This document shows, one piece after another, positions 57,410 to 64,000 of a stretch of DNA of 64,000 bases (within the stretch, counting starts at the first letter, position 1; each line of letters begins with the position of its first letter). Location: NCBI GenBank assembly GCA_905147135.1, contig LR990061.1, forward strand, positions 7,540,026-7,604,025, in the 5' to 3' direction. The notes below the pieces were generated by a model. It was not told where the DNA came from, searched no databases, and was given only the letters and a program-made list of their open reading frames with translations. A program made the translations under genes and the position numbers. The stretch is from Blastobasis lacticolella. Its lineage: Eukaryota > Arthropoda > Insecta > Lepidoptera > Blastobasidae.

Positions 57410-57965
57410 TCTGTCCACTCCACCTATGGGACAGAGATGTGAGCTTTATGTATGCGTCATCATCGTTCTGTTCATTCCGGCCTCTGCCAGGATCCACTTT
57501 CCTACTCATTCTCCTCCACTTTGCCTGGTCTTCGGCTTCCTCGCATCGTAGGCCGTTGGCTCTCGCATCCGACTCAGCTATGTCTCGCAGCCATAGAGCA
57601 TCACAGGTCTAATTATACTGTTCTATATAAGCTTTTAGAGCTTGACAGGGATTTTAGGGTCACAAGTGCTTAACATGAGTTCCCGCCATTTGGCCTAATC
57701 TGCATGATTCGGGATTTGACATCGGGGCCAATAGCGCCGGAGCTTTATGTAGTAGTTTTTTTATACCACTAAGGTGGCAAACAAGCTTACGGCCTTCCTG
57801 ATGGTAAGCAGTCACCGCAGCCTTTGGACGTTTGCATCACCCACGCGTTGCCGACCCCATAAAAACCTTTTAACCCCTCTCTTGAAGAACTCCATGTTGT
57901 ACTCCCCAGGGAAAACCTCTCCAGGTAGTTCATTCCACAACCTTAGTGCGTGTGTATATATAAAT
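57410..57965 (-). mobile_element. RTE-like and LINE-E 3' fragments
   Basis: 57410-57670 is a mosaic of antisense RTE-like LINE pieces (ctcgcagccatagagcatca is shared with 58985). 57757-57965 is an antisense LINE-E end with aaggtggcaaacaagcttac and ccaggtagttcattccacaa, shared with 50985-51250. Confidence 0.6.
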
Positions 57966-58539
57966 CTAAAACTAGACAAGCTGAAAGGCATTTTCTAAGC
58001 ATTTATTATTCTTAAAATACGCAGCATACACCCGTTAATGGCCTGGTAGTGTAGTTTGCAACAAAAGGTGTTGACGATGGCGAGGCTTTTATCAGTGTTA
58101 TTCTCTAATAGCACATTACACCTTTCAGATAGTTTAGAATACTTTTTTACGTATTCTGCGCCAACAATAATTCGTGAATAAAAAAAGTAGTACAGAAACT
58201 AAAAACTCCGACTGCTATAAAAAAACTAAAAATAAATTATGCAGTGGCATGGGAGGCTACTCATTGTTTTAAATGTTGTTGTTGTATTATTAATGTTTTG
58301 CAGTTATTTTGATAACAAATGTTTTTCTTTCTTTATTTTTCCTTTCTATTCTGGGCTATAAGCTATAGGTACGGCTGCCTACAGAGTAACAAACATCCTA
58401 ACAAACTTTCGCATTTATAATATTAGTAGGCTAGGATGACAGGATTCGAAATTATATATCTTGCGGATCCCTATAAAGAATGACATATTTACCAAAAACC
58501 TCAGAAGACCTTGTAGTGATACCAGGTTACACTTCATAT

Positions 58540-59040
58540 TTTTAGTAAATCAGAAAATATATGCTTGGACAATTCAAACAGCGCCATATAGTCCCAAAGT
58601 AGGCAAAGCTTGTGTTATGGGTGCCAGAAAACTGATAAAAAACTTATGTATTTTTTAAATCCTTGCATCGTAAGCCGTTGGCTCTCGCATTTGACTCAAC
58701 GATGACAATCCATCGCTTCTTGAGTCGCCCACGTTCCTCTTTCCTGATACCGGCAGGATCAGGCACCTATTTCCCACGTATCCCTGAGGCTTACGCAAAA
58801 TGTGCCCAAACCAGCGCAGGTGAGCCTTCTCGAGCTTGTCTGCGATATTCCTCACGCCAAGACTGCCGCGGATGTATTCATTACGTACTCGATCGAGCCG
58901 TGTAACTCCGCACATCCAGCGCAGCATTTTTATTCCGTTGTCGTGGAGTTCGCGAACGTGTTTCGTCAGCGCTGGCCATGTCTCGCAGCCATAGAGCATC
59001 ACAGGGATTTTAGGGTCACAACATGAGTACGCCCCGGGTC
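58540..59040 (-). mobile_element. SINE-A scrap and RTE-like LINE end
   Basis: 58540-58655 is a SINE-A body. From 59002 to 58655 a minus-strand frame encodes MLYGCETWPALTKH, MLRWMCGVTRLDR, RNEYIRGSLGV and LRWFGHILRKP, the end of an RTE-like LINE polymerase. The basic GRPK-type tail that usually follows is garbled after ISGKRN-like residues. Confidence 0.75.
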
Positions 59041-59720
59041 CCCATTGTTTTCCAGGTTTGTTGGTTATTCCATGAGTGATGATGAGGTACTATGCTTTGT
59101 ATTCATTTGACATATTAATATTATTTCTTTTTGTTGTGAATTTGTATATATTGAAATTTTCTGTGTGACATTTTAATTCTAATTGACGATATCTTTGTGG
59201 CTTACTTATATTATGACATGCGACTAATACCTATGATGTAAACATTGGTAAATAAATAATCTAATCTAAGTTATGATAAAATATTTTTCATTTGAGACCT
59301 TATTTGTGTAGAAGAAGGTCAAAGAATGGCAGGTAAGTGATCACCTATACTAGAAATCCCGGCCTTTGAGAAAGGCAATTTTCAACTCATCATTATCCGC
59401 TGAAAATATCGCTCTTGCTCCATCAATTATGTATTTAACAAAGGAAGAGAAAATCGAATTTAACGCGTCATCCGTCATCGCCCTTGGTGGCAGTTGGTCA
59501 TTACAGTGCTCTTTCAATAGGTACCTTCATCATCATTATTTTTTTAAATTTAATTGTCTTCTTCTTGTCGCTGGAGCAATCGCCGTTACACTCTATCATC
59601 CGCTTTAGATTTTTTTTTCTGGTACGTATGATATATCTATGATCATAACTTGCCACCAGGTACCAGTTCCGGTACAGGTAAGTTAGTTCCAACATAAATA
59701 GATTGAAAAATATATATAAA
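59041..59720. other. Unassigned intronic DNA
   Basis: No recognised feature. Confidence 0.4.
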
Positions 59721-60082
59721 ACTAGAGAACCCGGCGCGACTTCATTCGCGTGGCGTGCTATCCCTACCCTCCACCTAACCTACACCTACCCTACGCCTAC
59801 TTTAGCCCACCTACCCTTTTCTTTCGTGCTTACATACCTTCCTCTTATTAAAATCCGTTGCATAGTTTAAAAGATCTAAGCATATCACTACATAGTATAA
59901 AACAAAGTCGCTTTCTCTGTCCCTATGTCCCTTTGTATGCTTAAATCTTAGAAACTACGCAACGGATTTTGATGCGGTTTTTTTTAATAGATAGAGTGAT
60001 TCAAGAGGAAGGTTTATAAGCAAGAAAAATGGGTAGAGGGTAGGTAGGTGTACGTGAACGAAGTCGCGCCGGGTCCACTAGT
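59721..60082. mobile_element. Inverted-repeat element F, complete
   Basis: 362 bases with terminal inverted repeats of about 32 bases (start ACTAGAGAACCCGGCGCGAC, end GTCGCGCCGGGTCCACTAGT). A second internal inverted pair (aaaatccgttgcatagttta / acgcaacggattttgatgcg) lies inside. TATAAA flanks both ends and may be the target duplication. Partial copies are at 5640-5830 and 55462-55620. Confidence 0.8.
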
Positions 60083-60387
60083 TATAAATAAAAATTAAAT
60101 TTTAAATTTCTCTCAAATCTTTACAATGTATGAGGTGAGCCATCCCCAGTAAGTAATAAATATACTTGTGTTGGGGTGGTTCGCTCTTTCCCTTTATCTT
60201 ATTTATTTTGAGATTCTAGAGAGAGTTATTTTGAGATCATCAAAATTACTGTATATACTTCTGATGTTCTGAGCCAATATTGTTATCTTTGTATGATTAT
60301 TTAGTTATATGTGTCTTGGTAAGTTATCTATTGTACATGAGATTGAGTCTGCATTTTCAGTAGAGTCTAATTCATGCCATGTGCTTA

Positions 60388-60655
60388 GATTCATCATCAC
60401 AGCCCGTAACAGTCCACTGCAGGACTTAGGGCCTCTCCCACGAAAGGGGAGGTTATTGCCATAATCTCCACGCTTGGCAGGCGGGTTGGAGATCGCAGTG
60501 TTTAAATAAAACAATGGAAAATGCTACTGCCCATTTTCCAGACTACGGAGACTCTTGATCTTTTGCCTCGGAAACATTAGTCGCCTTGTACGACATCCAT
60601 GTGTGTAAGGGGTTGGTGCTATTCTACTCTGCCGAACACCACATGGTCAGTGCTT
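60388..60655 (+). repeat. Interspersed repeat family C
   Basis: The best-preserved copy: all hallmark blocks from acagcccgtaacagtccact to ctactctgccgaacaccaca. Confidence 0.75.
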
Positions 60656-61079
60656 AGATTACTATCCATTTAAATAATTAATAGTACTCAAGAGGTTGGT
60701 TATATAATTACTAAATCCGCAGTGATATATATGTTTAGTAGTCGAGTAACAATAAATACGTATGATTGTATGATATGGTGTTTGTTTTGTATATATGTAT
60801 AATATCTTATTTAGGTTTTGTATTAATATGTATATTATTTGTTTTAATGTATGAGTTGAGGGATAGTATAAAGGTAGATTTTGATAGCAGGTTTTTTGTA
60901 TTGTGTATATTGAGTGAGTTTAAATAAACTCCAGCGGACGGCAAATATCCAATATTTGGAAACTTATATACTAACTTACAATTTATATATAATCTTATAT
61001 TTAAACTCTGATATTTCTTTAATGGGGGCTTAGCCTGGTCCTTATGTAGCATCATCATCAACTGACTTGGACAATCTTG

Positions 61080-61850
61080 TCATATTCCTTGCATTAGATA
61101 ATGTACTTGAGTCTCATTTGTAATGAGTATAATTCGTTAACTGTCTTCCTTTCTAACAAAGACTTTCCCAAAAGATGTCCAGCTGTATTTGTATTTTTTG
61201 GTTTTAACTAAATCACGAGCCAAGAAGAACAAGCGGGCGCCTTTTGATGTTAGCTGTTCCGAAATGAATACTGGCGCTTCCTCATTTACTTTAAGTCCGA
61301 GATGTTTCGCTTGGAGTTTGTTCTTGTTCTTTATATTGTAAGCCTTGGTTTTTATCAGTAATTCGCTTTTCAGGATGACAGAGGCTAATTCTACGATAAT
61401 TGTAGATGTTTTGCCTCCCTCCTGCTTGCCCTTCAGCCTTACTATAATTTTATGTCTCGAGTTTCCATGTTCAACTGAATAGTTAAAGCCAAACTCATGC
61501 TAAGTCCTCCTTAGTTTCGGGGTTTCTTTTAGGGACATTTTTTATTTCAATGCTGGCTTTGCGTGATTCTCTTTCTAAGTCTTCAATTTTTGCTTCGAGG
61601 ACGGTTATGTATTAACGGTCCTTTTTCAACTAAAGTCTCGAGCTGCTCTACCTTCCTGCGTAGCTCCTCATTTCGACTTGTTAGCAAAGAGATAGATCCC
61701 TCGATATTTAAATTGCTCTGTTGAATCTTTTAGATTTGTAGTTATTCCTTTGATTTCCTCTTTTTGTCCCGACATAAGTGAGGAAATCATTTTCTTTATC
61801 TCGTTTTTAAATTTTGTAAACACACTCTCACAAACAACACCAACTCACAC
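61080..61850 (-). pseudogene. LINE ORF1-like pseudogene (FP-type C-terminal domain)
   Basis: In minus-strand frames interrupted by stops and shifts one reads a coiled-coil region (LTSRNEELRRKVEQLETL), then KAYNIKNKNKLQAKHLGL, VNEEAPVFISEQLTSKGARL, FFLARDL and YSWTSFGKVFVRKED. This order is that of ORF1 proteins of insect LINEs with a C-terminal FP-like domain. The copy is decayed and not expressed as it stands. No matching ORF2 is adjacent. Confidence 0.6.
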
Positions 61851-62034
61851 ACAATTTTTATAGATAGTAGTGCCCTCATTTTTTGTCTACTATTTTTTGT
61901 AACACTTTACTGGGGCTGCCGAGTTTACCTACGAAACTCTACGCATTTAGTACTTTTATTTTAGCTACTAATATTTTATTTATTACTAAATTAGATTGAT
62001 TTAAATTAATTTGACCAGTTAGTATATGATAAAG

Positions 62035-62120
62035 ATAGCAGGCACCAGCTGTGAAAGGCACAGAACCGGCCTTTGTGGAGATCTCTGGGGAAGGCCTGTG
62101 CGCAGCAGTAGTATGTGTCT
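62035..62120 (+). mobile_element. RTE-like LINE 3' scrap
   Basis: Matches the ends at 31992-32125 and 42770-42830 (caccagctgtgaaaggcaca, ggcctttgtggagatctctg). Confidence 0.5.
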
Positions 62121-62479
62121 TTCGGCTGATATTATGAGTCTAGGGTATCGTCTTGTTTGTTGTAGCTTATGAGATCCATCGACCCCACCAGGGATGTCCC
62201 TGGTTTAAGATATTTTTCCAACAGCGCCTTCATCGCATAACAACCAAACCACTTATGGGTTTTCCTCATTTCCCGGTAAAAAGGAAAACCCTTACATTAA
62301 CTAGACTGTAGAAAAAGAAATTGCCCAAATTGCCCAGACACCGCCCAGGGTGCGTGTTGATCCGCTAGATGGCAAATATAATAAGATATCAAAATTTGTT
62401 TAATGTAATTTAAGGGCCAGTCTTCAGAGACACGGCAAGTGGCAAGTGTTTAAAACAAAAACGTGCTGATTCGGACGCC

Positions 62480-62800
62480 ACTTTTTTTTTTATGTTAATC
62501 GATAGACAAACAGGCAATCGGGCCACCTGATGGAATGTGTTCACCACTGCCTAGAGACATTAGCAACACCGAGAGTATCGCCAATGCGTTGCCCACCTCT
62601 ATAATACGTTACTCTGGCAGCAAAAAGGCAAATGTCCCTCCACTGCCAAAGCTTCCCCAAATTCCCACCCCATGGAGAACTGGACACCTTACTCATCGGC
62701 AGAAACACAATACTTTTTAAAAGAATATTGCTCAGCTGCGGTATTCTGTAAGGTGGAGGTACTTCCCCAGTCGGGCGGTCCAATTCGAACGGGATACCCC
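62480..62800 (-). mobile_element. LINE-D 3' end
   Basis: Longest LINE-D copy in the window, antisense to the plus strand, with a T-run at 62482-62492 that is its poly-A. Shared blocks: gggccacctgatgg, gacattagcaacacc and ctctggcagcaaaaaggcaa. Confidence 0.6.
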
Positions 62801-62885
62801 GCTATGCCCTACCTCTCTTCGTACTGATTAGTTGCTCCATAATCTGGTTCTTTACCATCGCTATGGGCTATGGTATCTATATGCA

Positions 62886-63213
62886 CCTACGCCGTCGGTG
62901 AGGAGCATATACTAGTGGTAAAGGAAGCGAGAGGTACCATGCTCGAATTCACTGCCACGTGCTCGTATCCGCTGATACATACCAGTGACTCTTTTCTGAG
63001 TTATGTGCATTAGTTGAACACTTACCGGCTCTTACGATGAGGGAAAACATCGTGATGAAACACGCACATTAAGGCGACTGAATGTGTAACCATGATCCAA
63101 TCTGGTCAGATGGTCAGAAGGCAGTCGCTCCATTGTAATTACCTGATCTGCCAAATACTTGATCATGGTCAGGGCGGACCTCGTGCACGAGAGCACAACC
63201 GGGACATTAACAT
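62886..63213 (+). mobile_element. SINE-B next to a K2P splice donor
   Basis: Nearly full-length copy whose tail (gagagcacaaccgggacatt) ends about 25 bases from the donor of the first-pore exon at 63238. It lies antisense to the gene. Confidence 0.75.
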
Positions 63214-63237
63214 TATTTATTTTATAGATATACGCAC

Positions 63238-63400
63238 CTATAGTGGTGTAGATGGTGCCAGCGTAGAACATGGAGTTCCAGAATCCCCAGGTCTTGTTGC
63301 GAGTATCGTTGTTGTTTATTTGCTTCATCGCCTCTGTAAAGTTCAGCTCGTAGGTGGCCAGCTCTTGCTCCAACTTGAACAGGAAGGCTGTTGTGTTGAC
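63238..63400 (-). CDS. K2P potassium channel, first-pore exon, version 2
   Basis: 54 codons plus one base, between acttgtccag| and ATAG|gtgcgt. It encodes the second cap helix ([20 protein letters not shown]), two NxT-type glycosylation sites (NTT, NFT) plus NKT, and the first pore [18 protein letters not shown]. It aligns with the end of version 1 (..FENQLLTAHEAGV..SWNFMNSFVYCLTLITTIG). It ends in the same phase as version 1, so it can join the TM2 exon at 51772, 11.5 kb downstream on this strand. I found no closer exon that could continue the filter with GYG. A separate channel gene whose next exon I missed remains possible. Confidence 0.8.
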
Positions 63401-63783
63401 CTGGACAAGTAAATGTTCTATCATTCATAAATACTGTATGCCGCTTTCGAATCCTATTGAAACGATTTTAATTAAACTAAGAGCATAGGCTCGCTTCGCT
63501 CGCTCTTATTTTCAGCATTATGAGTGACACCCCTAAACAAGGCGAACGATTTAAAAATAGGGCCCCTGGTCCATAATAAAATCGTCGTAGTTCACACACA
63601 TTTACTATTTTCAAGTTAATCATGCAAGCTTTTGAGAGCGAAATGGGAAAGCTGCACTCGCTCCATGGTTTTTTTTATTTTGTTGTATTAATCTTGTAAC
63701 AAATTTTTAAGAACCAAAATGTCAAAATGACAAAATTGTAGTTTTTTTAGTTTGACAACTAATCTTATACATTCTACACCAAC

Positions 63784-63887
63784 CTGTTCGTCTTCCATTT
63801 TTTCTTCTCTCCAAACCTCCTCTATTTTAACCGCTAAGTCCAACCTGACGCCTGCTAGATCTCTGTCGACGCGCTCCTCATGCGGAC
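63784..63887 (-). CDS. K2P potassium channel, cap exon of version 2
   Basis: 104 bases, from tccacacag| to CAG|gttggt. It encodes PHEERVDRDLAGVRLDLAVK and a charged helix (EEVWREEKMEDEQ), which fits the first cap helix after TM1. Its first two bases complete a Gly codon from an exon beyond the right edge, where TM1 and the start should lie. It joins the 63238-63400 exon in phase 0. The donor gttggt is weak. Confidence 0.7.
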
Positions 63888-64000
63888 CTGTGTGGACAAC
63901 AACATACGATATTAAAAATGGTTTTTGCCGAGTACCTTTGATTTAGGAGTAGCCTGATATTTCGACGCACTTGCATGCTTCATTGGCACGGGATGACAAT

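Overview
The window looks like nuclear DNA from an insect, most likely a moth or butterfly (Lepidoptera). It is AT-rich, has split genes with GT-AG introns, and carries dense interspersed repeats: two tRNA-like SINE families, a 5S-like SINE, several non-LTR retrotransposon families, small inverted-repeat elements and Helitron-like ends. The host order is inferred from the repeat style. No tRNA, rRNA or CRISPR locus of cellular function was found.

Layout. 1-15 kb is a repeat field with no recognisable host gene; it includes a foldback element at 12.5-14.5 kb. 15.2-24.1 kb, plus strand, is a hexosaminidase D-like glycoside hydrolase family 20 gene. Exons 1-3 are followed by three tandem versions of the last exon, each open, each with the same splice phase and each with its own polyadenylation signal. 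24.3-35 kb is again repeats. 35-40.4 kb is a nearly full-length CR1-like LINE with an open ORF1 (PHD-like finger plus esterase-like domain) and a broken ORF2. 40.4-47.9 kb is fragments of other LINEs, SINEs and small elements.

48.0-64 kb, minus strand, holds a two-pore-domain potassium channel (K2P) gene. The shared 3' part consists of a TM2/TM3 exon and a last exon with the second pore (TIGLGD). Upstream are two different sets of exons that both encode the cap and the first pore (TTIG) and both end in the same phase: one at 52.0-54.5 kb with a long disordered N-terminus, the other at 63.2-63.9 kb, running off the right edge. The simplest reading is one channel gene with two alternative first-pore modules.

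The two host genes have no evident functional link, but both show modular exon choice: alternative 3' exons in the hydrolase and alternative 5' pore modules in the channel. Repeats sit close to several of the splice sites involved. Exon borders were read by eye from GT-AG sites and reading phase and should be treated as accurate to about one base.
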